This document shows positions 1 to 8,460 of a DNA stretch of 64,000 nt, one piece after another (the stretch's first letter is position 1; each line of letters starts with the position of its first letter). The translations under genes and the position numbers were made by a program. The notes below the pieces were generated by a model. That model ran no database searches and had not been told where the DNA came from. It saw only the letters and a program-made list of their open reading frames with translations. The DNA is from Fictibacillus marinisediminis (GTDB taxonomy: Bacteria > Bacillota > Bacilli > Bacillales > Fictibacillaceae). The DNA is taken from NCBI RefSeq assembly GCF_023149135.1, contig NZ_JAIWJX010000002.1, forward strand, positions 4,092,001 through 4,156,000, read 5' to 3'.

Positions 1-9
1 TGAAGACAA

Positions 10-43
10 AAGCACCTCCCGCATGTAAACAAGCAGGAGGTGC
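10..43 (-). terminator. Terminator of the sugar-acid operon
   Basis: AGCACCTCC and GGAGGTGCT form a 9-bp stem around a 16-base loop, just past the stop codon of the last gene. On the minus strand the stem is followed by TTTTGTC, a short U tract, so it should end the reverse-strand operon. Confidence 0.75.
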
Positions 44-59
44 TGAATTTCTATCTATA

Positions 60-1067
60 CTATAGCCTCTTCGGAGCCAATTCCACTGCCTGGCGGAGGG
101 CTTCGGTCATGCTTTTTTCGTCGGCAATACCTTTACCTGCAATGTCGAACGCAGTTCCGTGGTCCACGCTCGTCCGAATAATAGGCAATCCGACTGTGAT
201 ATTTACGCCTGCATCCAGTCCCAATACTTTGACCGGTCCATGGCCCTGATCGTGATACATGGCGACGACAATATCAAAATCACCGCGGACCGTGCGGAAA
301 AATAGTGTGTCAGCAGGAAGGGGGCCAACGACATTAACGCCTTCTTTTTGTGCTCTTTGCACCCCCGGTATTACTTTCTCATCTTCCTCACCGTATCCGA
401 ACAGACCGTTTTCCCCAGCATGCGGATTAATTCCGCAGACTGCGATCTTTGGCGACTCAATTCCTGATTTCTTCAACGTCTCATCTGCAAGTTTAATAAC
501 ACGATAGACCCGCTCAGGATTAATCATTTTTACGGCATCAATGATACCGACATGAGTGGTAACATGAATGACTTTTAAATTAGGAGCCGAAAGCATCATG
601 GAAAACTCATCTGTTCCCGTCAGCTCGGCCAATATTTCAGTATGGCCCGGGTACTTATGTCCACCTTTATGCAATGCTTCTTTGTTTAAAGGCGCAGTAC
701 AAATCGCATCAATCTTTCCTTTATTGGCAAGGTCAATTGCCTTGCTTAAATATTCAAAAGCGGCATGACCAGCAATAGGCGAAACCTGCCCAACCGGCAG
801 ATCTTCAGGGACCAGATCTAAATTAAGTGTGTATACCGTACCATACTCAAATTCAAGATGATCTAACTCTTCTTCTGTAATATTTTGAATCGCAAGGCCA
901 CTGTTTACGTAGCTCTTGGCCCGCTCAAGAATTTTGCTGTCCCCGATAACGAAAGGACGGCAAAGATCGTATATTTCTTGGCTCGCGAGGCTTTTTAAGA
1001 TAATCTCCGGACCAACACCTGCCGCATCTCCCATTGTAATCCCGACAATACTTTTATTTTGATTCAT
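60..1067 (-). CDS. pdxA2: PdxA2-type 4-phosphate dehydrogenase (D-threonate 4-phosphate dehydrogenase)
   Basis: A 335-residue protein of the PdxA family, which oxidises and decarboxylates a 4-phospho sugar acid with NAD to give dihydroxyacetone phosphate. Visible family motifs are GITMGDAAGVGPEI at the N terminus, TAPLNKEALH near residue 125, the metal-binding histidine regions VTTHVG and MYHDQGHGPVK, and SVDHGTAFDIAGKG near the C terminus. It overlaps the upstream kinase gene by 14 bases and has an AGGAGAGG site, so the two are translationally coupled. A kinase-PdxA2 pair without a sugar-acid dehydrogenase is the known D-threonate route (DtnK/PdxA2). Because of this neighbour it is probably catabolic rather than the vitamin B6 enzyme. 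The exact substrate is inferred. Confidence 0.85.
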   Translation of the reverse strand: MNQNKSIVGITMGDAAGVGPEIILKSLASQEIYDLCRPFVIGDSKILERAKSYVNSGLAIQNITEEELDHLEFEYGTVYTLNLDLVPEDLPVGQVSPIAGHAAFEYLSKAIDLANKGKIDAICTAPLNKEALHKGGHKYPGHTEILAELTGTDEFSMMLSAPNLKVIHVTTHVGIIDAVKMINPERVYRVIKLADETLKKSGIESPKIAVCGINPHAGENGLFGYGEEDEKVIPGVQRAQKEGVNVVGPLPADTLFFRTVRGDFDIVVAMYHDQGHGPVKVLGLDAGVNITVGLPIIRTSVDHGTAFDIAGKGIADEKSMTEALRQAVELAPKRL

Positions 1068-2352
1068 GCTCTAACACCTCTCCTGTCATATGGTTCAACG
1101 CATGGACTAAAGAATCTTCATTGCCGAATCCCCCGGCCTTTGTAACCGCCAAAAACGAGCGTTGGATGTCGCTTAGTATTCCTAGAGGAAGACCCGGTTC
1201 CAGCTCAGACCACAGTTCCATTTGTGTCATTCCAACCTCTGAACATACCGCCTTAGCGGTGTCTCCACCAGTAAGCACCAAGCCTGCAATTTCAGGAAAC
1301 TGATCAAGCAAAGACCGGGCTATGATTCCAAGCTCCCTTGATATCATTTCCCCCACCTGATTTTTATGCAAGCCCAAGTCCCTGCCAAGCTCATGAGCTG
1401 CTGCTCGGTTTTCATCTGAACCATCTACATAAAGGACAAGATGGCGCATACCCTGGGCCTGATTTATTAGTTGAATCAGATGCTGCAGATCATAGGTTTT
1501 TTTCATTAGATCAGCCGGTTTCATTTCAATCATAAGAGAGTCCGGCATTGTACTCACCTTCGCCAGCTGAATTTTCGTCGTCATTGATAAGCTCGCTGAT
1601 ACAGTAAGGGTTTGTCTTATTACTGCCTTTTCCTTTTTCAATGGTTTTGGTACTTCGAGCTTCAGAGCAGCCGGCAGGTACTCGATGAGGCCCGCTGACC
1701 CCGCCCATAAGGTTCTTTTATTTAATGAGGCAAAAATTTGAGCAGCTTTTTCTAGATGTTCTTCCTTTTCGGCATCGCAAACAAACCACTTTTTCCCTTC
1801 ATCCATATCTTCAAGAACGTTTGCTAAAATCTCTTTCCTGGAACGAGACAGCAATTGGCTGTCTATTGTGCTGATTTTATGTTCAGCGTACTTCGTCAAA
1901 AGAGCAGGGATTCCGCTTTCTGTTACAGGCGTTTTTGGATCTTGCCCAAATTCTGTCTGGTCTACAAGTGTACCGCCAACATATTGGAAGCCATTGATCG
2001 TCTGCCTGCCCAATTTGGGGTAGGCTGCTGAAATAACGACGATCTCTGGTTCAATCGCATCACTCACAGCGGCCAGTTCTGCACCGACATTTCCACGGAG
2101 GGTGGAATCCATTTTTTTATAAACATGTACATCAGTCAGGTTCTTCACATGCAATGAAGCTTGATAAACACGTTGATACGCTTCATCTTCGGTTAAAGCC
2201 CTGCTGTCGGTATCGTAAATGGCCACATCCGTTTCACTATCCGGTTTCGTGCTGTTTTCCAGCCATACGGTGGACCGGAATCCCTGCTTGGATAATTGTA
2301 CGCCTGAGTCATTGGCTCCTGTCAGGTCATCCGCCAGTATAAATAATTGCAT
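1054..2352 (-). CDS. dtnK: Four-carbon acid sugar kinase (D-threonate kinase type)
   Basis: A 432-residue DUF1537/SBD-family kinase that phosphorylates a four-carbon sugar acid at C4. The N-terminal domain has the signature ILADDLTGANDSG and the KKMDSTLRGN motif (about residues 80-90). The C-terminal nucleotide-binding domain has LVLTGGDTAKAV near residue 363 and ends with the glycine-rich TKAGGFGNED. Start ATG follows AAAGGAG by 10 bases. The product is fed to the PdxA2-type enzyme encoded next, and the permease gene lies upstream in the same direction, 30 bases away. Related kinases act on D-threonate, L-threonate, D-erythronate or 3-oxo-tetronates; the PdxA2 partner favours D-threonate. 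Confidence 0.85.
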   Translation of the reverse strand: MQLFILADDLTGANDSGVQLSKQGFRSTVWLENSTKPDSETDVAIYDTDSRALTEDEAYQRVYQASLHVKNLTDVHVYKKMDSTLRGNVGAELAAVSDAIEPEIVVISAAYPKLGRQTINGFQYVGGTLVDQTEFGQDPKTPVTESGIPALLTKYAEHKISTIDSQLLSRSRKEILANVLEDMDEGKKWFVCDAEKEEHLEKAAQIFASLNKRTLWAGSAGLIEYLPAALKLEVPKPLKKEKAVIRQTLTVSASLSMTTKIQLAKVSTMPDSLMIEMKPADLMKKTYDLQHLIQLINQAQGMRHLVLYVDGSDENRAAAHELGRDLGLHKNQVGEMISRELGIIARSLLDQFPEIAGLVLTGGDTAKAVCSEVGMTQMELWSELEPGLPLGILSDIQRSFLAVTKAGGFGNEDSLVHALNHMTGEVLEHESK

Positions 2353-2382
2353 TGAGGAAAAACTCCTTTAAATGAAAACTGT

Positions 2383-3357
2383 TTAGTGTGTTATGGTCAC
2401 ATCTGTAGTCTTTTTCTGTGTTCGTTTTGCCAGCCATGCCGTTAAGATCGGGGTCAAAACCGCTGTTACCACAACTGCGGCAGTCACTTGCAGTGTTGCG
2501 ACAGCAGCAATTTCCTTGTAACCTGTAAAAACAGCTGCAACAGCCAACGGAACCGCAGAAGCGTTACCTGCTGTAGATGCAGCGGCCACACCTGCCACAC
2601 CGTCTCCCCCTGTGATCCGGTCGGCCAGGAATAAAACCAGTCCCGTAATCACAACAACACCTAGACCCAGAATGATTCCTGAGGTTCCCGCCTGTACCAC
2701 TTTGGTCAAATCAATTCCTGCACCAAGAGCAAGGGCAAACAATGGGATGATTACGTCAGAAGCTTTACTCAAGAATGTTCTCATGTCCTCATCCAGGTTA
2801 CCGAGGATCATGCCCAGGATTAAAGGCAGAATCGCAAATACAAAGGCCAATAAAGGAAAACTTGCAAGGCCGGCTACACCAAGAATGAGCATGGTGAAAA
2901 ATGGTCCTGATTCGAGTGACATAATAGAATAAGCCGCAACGTCTTCATTCCGTTTCCCCAGCTGCCCCATCAGTGCCATGTATAATCCGCCGTTCGTATC
3001 GGAAAAAGCGGCTACAATTGCCAGCGCGGATAGTCCAAGAAACAAGTGGTTTTGATCCGGAGCGACGGCTTTTATAAGAAGGGCCACAATAAGAGCAGTC
3101 CCAATTTTACCCACCCATAATGATACACCTTTTTTTAAGATATACCCGGTTGCCTCAAACCTGATCGTTGAACCGAGACAAACGTAAAATGCGGCCAATA
3201 ATGCCGAAGTACCGGTTAAAAGTCCACCAGTAAATGAGCTCTTAAACTCTGGAAGTTCAAACAACTCTGGAAAGAAAGTCTTTATCAGTGCGCCAATCAG
3301 CAATGGTACTAGCATCATTCCACCCGGAACACGTTCAATTGTTTTTTTGATATTCAT
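2383..3357 (-). CDS. KdgT-family sugar-acid permease
   Basis: A 324-residue, roughly ten-helix membrane protein of the 2-keto-3-deoxygluconate permease family. It matches KdgT over its whole length, for example IERVPGGMMLVPLLIGAL at the start, DTNGGLYMALMGQLG, SLESGPFFTMLILG in the middle and GNASAVPLAVA near the end. I place the start at the ATG nine bases after AGGTAGG; an upstream TTG in frame is less likely. It is the first gene of the permease-kinase-dehydrogenase operon, so its substrate is probably the same four-carbon acid rather than ketodeoxygluconate. The upstream region carries two identical palindromes and two cre-like sites, pointing to substrate induction and catabolite repression. 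Confidence 0.85.
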   Translation of the reverse strand: MNIKKTIERVPGGMMLVPLLIGALIKTFFPELFELPEFKSSFTGGLLTGTSALLAAFYVCLGSTIRFEATGYILKKGVSLWVGKIGTALIVALLIKAVAPDQNHLFLGLSALAIVAAFSDTNGGLYMALMGQLGKRNEDVAAYSIMSLESGPFFTMLILGVAGLASFPLLAFVFAILPLILGMILGNLDEDMRTFLSKASDVIIPLFALALGAGIDLTKVVQAGTSGIILGLGVVVITGLVLFLADRITGGDGVAGVAAASTAGNASAVPLAVAAVFTGYKEIAAVATLQVTAAVVVTAVLTPILTAWLAKRTQKKTTDVTITH

Positions 3358-3375
3358 ATAATTCAACCTACCTTA

Positions 3376-3392
3376 TGTTTAATTTTTAAACA
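3376..3392. promoter_or_regulatory. Candidate operator, proximal copy
   Basis: TGTTTAATTTTTAAACA is a 7-3-7 perfect inverted repeat just upstream of the permease gene. The identical 17-mer recurs at 3480-3496, 104 bases away. The placement suggests the binding site of the PrpR-like regulator encoded next door. Confidence 0.6.
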
Positions 3393-3403
3393 CTTATAAG
3401 ATT

Positions 3404-3417
3404 AGAAAACGTTTTCA
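3404..3417. promoter_or_regulatory. cre-like site (CcpA)
   Basis: AGAAAACGTTTTCA matches the catabolite-responsive element consensus TGWAANCGNTNWCA except for the first base. It lies between the two operator-like palindromes and upstream of the permease gene. A weaker second match, TGGAAATGTTTTCA, is at 3454-3467. Confidence 0.6.
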
Positions 3418-3479
3418 ATTATGATAATAAACCTAAACCCCTAAAACTCGCAATGGAAATGTTTTCATTTGGTTAAAAA

Positions 3480-3496
3480 TGTTTAATTTTTAAACA
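3480..3496. promoter_or_regulatory. Candidate operator, distal copy
   Basis: Exact second copy of TGTTTAATTTTTAAACA. It lies 16 bases downstream of the regulator's stop codon, so between regulator and permease. Paired operators about ten helical turns apart would suit a looping or oligomeric regulator. Confidence 0.55.
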
Positions 3497-3512
3497 AAAA
3501 AAGAAGCTGAAT

Positions 3513-5209
3513 TTAACTTTTCAGCTTCCTCCATAAAGTGGCACGGGTAATCCCCAATCTTTTTGCTGCTTTTGTCTGATTAAAATCTTCTTCCTCTAGT
3601 ACGAGACGTATTATTTTTTCCTCAATCTCGTTTAATGTCCCTTTAAGAAAAGGCTCAATGCTATGTTTGTTTTTACTATTTGTTGAATTTAACAGCTGCT
3701 GAATGCTTTTTTTCTCGAGAGTATATCCCTTCTCCAAAATAACAGCATCCTTTATAAGGGCTTTAAGCTCCGCCACGTTTCCCGGCCAAGAAAAGTTCTG
3801 CAGCTCCTCCAGGGCGTCCTCTTTGATACGCACGGCTGTGGTTCCAAGCTCTTGATGATAAACGGCAATAAAATAAGTTGTCAATTTTTGAATGTCTTTC
3901 TTGCGGTCACGAAGTGCAGGCATTCTGATCCTGGTTATTTTTTCATGGTGAATGATTTTCTGCAGCACCTTTTCTTTAGGGGAAATCGAAACAATCACCG
4001 TTATTCCCTGCTTTTTCATCTGAAAGATTGTTTGAATGAAGAGGTCTTCGAGATGAACATCAAGAAGGTGAAGCGAGTGCACATAAAGTGTGGAAATACC
4101 CTTATTTGTTTCTTCCCTTCGTTTTTCAATCAGATCAGCTGCAGATATGGAAGCAAACAATGAATGATTTCCCTTACTTTCATAATGAACATATTTAGCC
4201 AGCAAGCTCTTCCCTGTCCCATCTTCCCCCAAAAAAGCATTGGACCTCCGGCAGGCATTGAAAGCAACTGTGTTAAACAGTCCTTCATCGCTTGACTATG
4301 ATGAATAAGAAAAGGACGCTGGGTAATCGTATGAATTTCAAGGCTAGGCTGTTGGTTTACGTAAACAGACTCCAAAAAGCACACCAGGTAGTCTATACCC
4401 GTAATGTTTATCGTATTTATCGTTATTTTAAGCTGCTCCTCACCGTTCTTTAGGAGCCGATAATACGTTTTGTGCAGAGCATATTCCTGCAGGCGAAGAT
4501 CCTCCAGCTGCTGATCTGACACCGGCCTTTTTGAAAAATTAGTCCAGTTTTCATAAACGATTGAACCGTTTTCCCCAAGGACCAGCATGTCGGGCTGAGC
4601 AAGTTTCAGAATTTCCCGCTGAATAGCCGATTCATACGATTTCTTTTTAACGAGTCTGCAAAGTGAAACGGCCCGCTGGAAAGAATCCATTATCGCTTCT
4701 TTTCCAGACTGAATTAATATTCCATTCAAACCATTGTTTGAAGCAGCATTGACGGTCACTACATCACCCATAATCAGCTCATATCCCTCTTTTTTCAGCT
4801 GTTGAATGAGAGGAACCGTTTCCTCCTCTGTCTCAATTGTAAATACTTCAATGGAGATATCCAATAGATCGGTTATGGCTTGGGCACCCATGGTAATATT
4901 TGAAAATCCGACAATGGCTTTTTTGCTATTAAAATCATTGGCGAGCGTCAGGACCCTTAGCATGTCGTAGCCGGAAACATGAACATCAACGACCGGGATA
5001 TTCACTTCCTCTTCAATCAATTTAGCGGTACCACCCCGGCTTATAATTACGTCAAACCCTTGCTTTTCAGCGTGTTTGGCAACTATAGCCCCTTCTTGAA
5101 GATTTCCAACTTCAATGTGTACATCCAGCTCGCTTTGCTCTTTTCTGCATTCCTCTATTAAATTTTTCATCGTGGCGTACGGCGCCACAAACAATGTTTT
5201 CATTTTCAT
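3513..5209 (-). pseudogene. PrpR-like AAA+/Fis regulator, frameshifted, lacking GAFTGA
   Basis: Two reading frames make one regulator. The 5' part (4130-5209) has a PrpR-type sensor (about residues 1-190) and a PAS-like segment; the 3' part (3513-4232) begins at the Walker A motif GEDGTGKS and ends with a Fis-type helix-turn-helix (NQTKAAKRLGITRATLWRKL). The frames join if one base is added to the C5A6 run at 4226-4236. The AAA+ part is unusual: Walker A to WPGNVAEL is about 140 residues, shorter than normal, the GAFTGA loop that contacts sigma-54 is absent, and the Walker B acidic pair is replaced (STLYVHSLHLL). It may therefore act without sigma-54. It lies upstream of the sugar-acid operon it presumably controls. 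The break may be real or a homopolymer sequencing error. Confidence 0.8.
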
Positions 5210-5382
5210 ATAGGCTACACCCGCAGTTTATTGAGTATTAATCCTAGTATAGCGCAACTTCTGAAGCAGACATAACATGCAGAGTAAAAATTGAAATTAG
5301 AAACCAAAGAAAGATCATCTTTATTTTTTCATTCAACTCCTTCAAACTTAAGGAAAATAAATAAACAAAAGAGGAATAAGGA

Positions 5383-6120
5383 ATGAAAGTCGTCTGTAAG
5401 TCAGCTATGAATGAGGGTATACCCTGTTTAATGATCGAACATGAGGAAAATCAAGACGCTCCCGTTTGTGTCCTTTACCATGGCTGGGGTTCAAACAAAA
5501 ATACGATGAGGTTTTTTGGGGAAATTCTTGCTCTATACGGATTTCGCGTCATCATCCCTGATGCTCCTTTTCACGGAGAAAGAGGACGTCTTGATTACTT
5601 CAATAAAGAGGTCATTCAAAATCAGTTCTGGAAAGTCATTATGCAAACTGTGGGAGAATTTGAGGGCCTTGTTCGGGCGTTATCTCTTTCGAAGGAACAA
5701 AAGGTGACTGTTATTGGCAGCTCCATGGGCGGGTTCTCCGCTTCAGGAATATTTGCCCGATATCCTGAGGATACAGCCTATCTTGTTAATCTGATGGCGG
5801 AGGATATTTTTCGCAAGCTGGATAACAGGCCTATGTCGGGAGAAGAGCGGGATCAATTGCGCAGCATGGATCCATTGCGTTTACGGAGGGCGGACGATAC
5901 ACGGCCTGTTTTATTTGTGCATGGAAACAAGGACGAAACGGTTCCGATTGGGATTCAGCAGTATGCCTATAGCCAGCTGCTAACCTCCTATTCTTCAATA
6001 CCGGAGCATTTGAAGTTTGTCGAGATTCCTAATGCTGGCCATACGACCACGCTTTGGATGATAGAAGAAATCGTGGGCTGGCTTAGGGATTTTGCAGTGG
6101 GCGGTAGTTTACATAACTAG
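5383..6120 (+). CDS. Alpha/beta hydrolase (YitV-like esterase)
   Basis: A 245-residue cytoplasmic alpha/beta hydrolase. The oxyanion region LYHGWGSNK is near residue 33, the nucleophile elbow GSSMGG near residue 113, the acid in HGNKDETVP near residue 186 and the catalytic histidine in NAGHTTT near residue 220. Family members hydrolyse small esters; the substrate cannot be told. Start ATG follows AGAGGAATAAGGA. It has its own short upstream region and no operon partner. Its last five codons (GSLHN stop) are written by TAGTTTACATAAC, the leader sequence of the 21-bp array that follows, so the array overlaps the gene end. Confidence 0.8.
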   Translation: MKVVCKSAMNEGIPCLMIEHEENQDAPVCVLYHGWGSNKNTMRFFGEILALYGFRVIIPDAPFHGERGRLDYFNKEVIQNQFWKVIMQTVGEFEGLVRALSLSKEQKVTVIGSSMGGFSASGIFARYPEDTAYLVNLMAEDIFRKLDNRPMSGEERDQLRSMDPLRLRRADDTRPVLFVHGNKDETVPIGIQQYAYSQLLTSYSSIPEHLKFVEIPNAGHTTTLWMIEEIVGWLRDFAVGGSLHN

Positions 6121-6217
6121 AGTTTGGACAGTATTTGTGTGACTTTGGACAGTAAACGGCTTGGTTTGGACAGTATTTTCCCTTTTTCGGACAGTAAAAG
6201 TGGATATCTGGACAGTA
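6105..6217 (+). repeat. 21-bp phased array A (word GGACAGTA)
   Basis: GGACAGTA occurs at 6126, 6147, 6168, 6189 and 6210, exactly 21 bases apart each time, with 13 mostly different bases between copies. The 13-mer TAGTTTACATAAC sits exactly one period earlier, at 6105. Copies 1 and 3 continue GTATTT, copies 2, 4 and 5 continue GTAAA or GTAAAT. The array fills the gap between two convergent genes. The reverse strand is open and would read a YCP heptad repeat, but no start site supports a protein. Confidence 0.85.
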
Positions 6218-6381
6218 AATGAATTTGCCAGGCCATGTTCCCCCGTCAAATTCCCGCTCCGCAGGCCAAAACCACAACAAAAAAGCATTCAGAACATGGG
6301 AAGTAACGTTCTGAACGCAAAAACAAAGCATATTTACTCCAATTCATCATCAAAAGGACCAGAAAAGACAGGGAAGAAAAT

Positions 6382-6431
6382 GGTGCCAGGCACCGGGATT
6401 ACACAAGTGTGTAATTCGGGTGCCTGGCACC
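6382..6431. repeat. Nested-palindrome repeat, copy 1
   Basis: Intergenic element made of a self-complementary arm GGTGCCAGGCACC, a palindromic core TTACACAAGTGTGTAA and the second arm GGTGCCTGGCACC, so the whole 50 bp also forms one long hairpin. About 13 related copies lie in this window. This one is 12 bases past the HxlR stop codon and could end its transcript. No transposase accompanies it; it resembles REP or MITE-type elements. Confidence 0.85.
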
Positions 6432-6442
6432 ATTATAGTTAA

Positions 6443-6787
6443 CTAGCCTTCAACTAAAACAAGGGATTTGTCGTCGTAGTTGCGTTCGATGTGCTTCTCG
6501 CCCCATGCACACAGAGAATCAAGGATCTCCTGAAGGGACCAGCCGTAATCGGTAAGAAAGTACTCCACTTTCGGTGGGATCTGCTGGTAGATCTTGCGTT
6601 CGATCACACCGTCTGCTTCCAGCTCGCGAAGCTGCTGAGTCAGCATCTTTTGTGTGATTCCAGGCATGGAACGCTTCAGTTCACTCGTTCTTTTTGTTCC
6701 TTTTGTAAGGTGGCAAAGAATAACGACCTTCCACTTGCCGCCGATCACTTCCAATGCTGCTTCAACCGGAATGTTATATTTCTTCAT
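6443..6787 (-). CDS. HxlR-family transcriptional regulator
   Basis: A 114-residue winged-helix protein of the HxlR family, which act as dimeric repressors or activators, often responding to quinones, aldehydes or disulfide stress. The family signature is clear: AALEVIGGKWKVVILCHL near residue 10, then ELKRSMPGITQKMLTQQLRELEADGVIER. It has no obvious redox cysteine beyond the one in LCHL and one near residue 90. Start ATG follows an AGGAGGAAGC site. It is divergent from an MFS exporter gene 324 bases away, the same arrangement as ytcD/ytbD in Bacillus subtilis, so it probably controls that exporter. TATAG..CTATA half sites at 6822-6844 are a possible operator. Confidence 0.85.
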   Translation of the reverse strand: MKKYNIPVEAALEVIGGKWKVVILCHLTKGTKRTSELKRSMPGITQKMLTQQLRELEADGVIERKIYQQIPPKVEYFLTDYGWSLQEILDSLCAWGEKHIERNYDDKSLVLVEG

Positions 6788-6912
6788 CTTGCTTCCTCCT
6801 CTTACAGTTACTTTTTTATACTATAGTTCAAAATAAACTCTATAATCGATATTAAACCGTATAAGACTTATCGTATCATACCATAGGATTGCTTCTGTTT
6901 CAATGCCTCCTG

Positions 6913-6978
6913 TATAGGCACCTTCAGGTACCTATAGCACCGCCGGGTTCCTACCGTACCAAGAGGTGGCTGTGGTAC
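6913..6978 (+). other. Possible structured leader of the MFS gene
   Basis: Two hairpins lie in the 324-base gap between the divergent HxlR and MFS genes: TATAGGCACC / GGTACCTATA with a 4-base loop (one mismatch, 6913-6936) and GTACCA / TGGTAC with an 11-base loop (6956-6978). I do not recognise a known riboswitch. The rest of the gap shows no gene. Confidence 0.35.
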
Positions 6979-7111
6979 TTGAAAGTGCGTACTTCTCAAT
7001 ACTTCCGCTATGCTCCATAATAACCCTAGTCAGCCGCACAGATTCATTGGGCCCCTGTGCGATGGATATGCTGACCACACTCATTTCTATCATGTTCAAG
7101 GGGGATTTATT

Positions 7112-8326
7112 ATGGTTTCAAATACTGTTTCACATAAAACCCAGCCATCAGAGAAAAAAGGAACGTTTGCGCTGCTCGCGCTTGCGATTAGTGCATTTGG
7201 AATTGGTACAACAGAATTTGTTCCAGTTGGCCTGCTCTCTTCTTTGGCTGATGACTTAAATGTTTCAATTACACTTGCTGGATTGCTCATTTCCGGATAT
7301 GCACTCGGTGTTGCATTTGGTGCTCCCATTCTGACTGCAGTTACTAGCCGTTTAAACCGGAAAACACTTTTGCTTCTTCTTATGCTCGTATTTATTGTCG
7401 GAAACACGGCCGCCTCGTTAAGCCACAGCTTTGCTTTATTGTTAGCAGCCCGTGTCATTACTGCTTTTTCACATGGCGTATTCTTTTCAATCGGATCCAC
7501 CATTGCAGCTGATCTTGTCCCGGAAAATAAACGGGCAAGTGCCATTGCTATCATGTTTACAGGTCTTACCGTAGCGACCGTAACCGGCGTGCCGCTCGGA
7601 ACCTTTATCGGCCAGACGTTCGGCTGGAGAGCAACTTTTGCTGCCGTTGCCTTGCTTGGTGTCATCGCCTTTATCGCTAGTCTATTTTTGATTCCTAACA
7701 ATTTAAAAAGTGCTTCAAAAGCTTCTTTTAGTGATCAATTCAAGCTGATCACCAACGGAAGACTGCTTCTTGCCTTTTCTATTACAGCGCTTGGCTACGG
7801 CGGAACATTTGTAGCCTTTACATTCTTGGCCCCTATTTTAGAAAAAATTACAGGCTATCATCCTAAATCAGTAAGTATCATTCTGCTTGTATACGGGGTG
7901 GCAATCGCTATCGGAAATACGATTGGAGGAAAAGCAGCAAACAAGAATCCAATCCGTGCTTTGCTTTGGATGTTTGTTATCCAGGCCATCGTAATGTTTG
8001 TTCTTTTTTTTACCGCTCCTCTAAAAGTGGCCGGTACAGTAACGATCGTCATCATGGGACTATTTGCGTTTATGAATGTGCCTGGCTTGCAGGTATATGT
8101 TGTGCAATTGGCTGAAAAATATGTTCCATCTGCTGTCGATGTGGCTTCTGCCATCAACATTGCAGCGTTTAATGTCGGGATCGCAATCGGTGCCTACGTC
8201 GGCGGACTTGTCGTCGATTCCATCGGCTTGATTCATACGCCATGGGTTGGCGGACTGATGGTCGTCGGTGCTGTCCTGCTCTCTGCATGGAGCGGAGCGT
8301 TGGAACGAAGAACAGTGAAGAAATAA
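7112..8326 (+). CDS. MFS efflux transporter (YtbD/AraJ-like)
   Basis: A 404-residue major facilitator with about 12 membrane helices, in the drug:H+ antiporter-1 group. Helix 1 holds the typical GIGTTEFVPVGLL, followed by the loop motif near residue 70 (APILTAVTSRLNRK) and the motif TGVPLGTFIGQTFGWRATF in helix 5. I place the start at the ATG after AAGGGGG; an open frame extends 34 codons further upstream but reads through non-coding leader. It is expressed away from the HxlR regulator gene, which probably controls it. Likely job: export of a toxic metabolite or drug; the substrate is not predictable. Confidence 0.85.
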   Translation: MVSNTVSHKTQPSEKKGTFALLALAISAFGIGTTEFVPVGLLSSLADDLNVSITLAGLLISGYALGVAFGAPILTAVTSRLNRKTLLLLLMLVFIVGNTAASLSHSFALLLAARVITAFSHGVFFSIGSTIAADLVPENKRASAIAIMFTGLTVATVTGVPLGTFIGQTFGWRATFAAVALLGVIAFIASLFLIPNNLKSASKASFSDQFKLITNGRLLLAFSITALGYGGTFVAFTFLAPILEKITGYHPKSVSIILLVYGVAIAIGNTIGGKAANKNPIRALLWMFVIQAIVMFVLFFTAPLKVAGTVTIVIMGLFAFMNVPGLQVYVVQLAEKYVPSAVDVASAINIAAFNVGIAIGAYVGGLVVDSIGLIHTPWVGGLMVVGAVLLSAWSGALERRTVKK

Positions 8327-8329
8327 GGA

Positions 8330-8362
8330 AAAGAGGGGTGCCTGGTGCACTCCTCTTTTTTG
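8330..8362 (+). terminator. Terminator after the MFS gene
   Basis: AAGAGGGGTGC and GCACTCCTCTT pair around a short loop, followed by TTTTTT, directly after the stop codon. Part of the stem (GGTGCCTGGTGC) looks like a decayed arm of the nested-palindrome repeat. Confidence 0.75.
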
Positions 8363-8389
8363 TATATTTTGGTCGTGCTGAGATGTCGA

Positions 8390-8460
8390 TAGTTTACATA
8401 ACATTCTTTTCGCGCGTATTTTGCTTATTTTGGCGGGTAAATTGTTCATTTCCGCGGGTA
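8390..8460 (+). repeat. 21-bp phased array B (word CGCGGGTA)
   Basis: Words CGCGCGTA (8411), GGCGGGTA (8432) and CGCGGGTA (8453) are exactly 21 bases apart. TAGTTTACATAAC, identical to the leader of array A, lies one period earlier at 8390. The array sits between convergent genes, and its last word is inside the 3' end of the sigma factor gene, where it encodes the C-terminal YPRK. Confidence 0.8.

Noticed and set aside
6083..6331. Reverse-strand 82-codon frame with a YCP heptad repeat
   Set aside because: The repeat arises because 21 bp equals seven codons; the frame lacks a ribosome site and spans the array and non-coding flanks.
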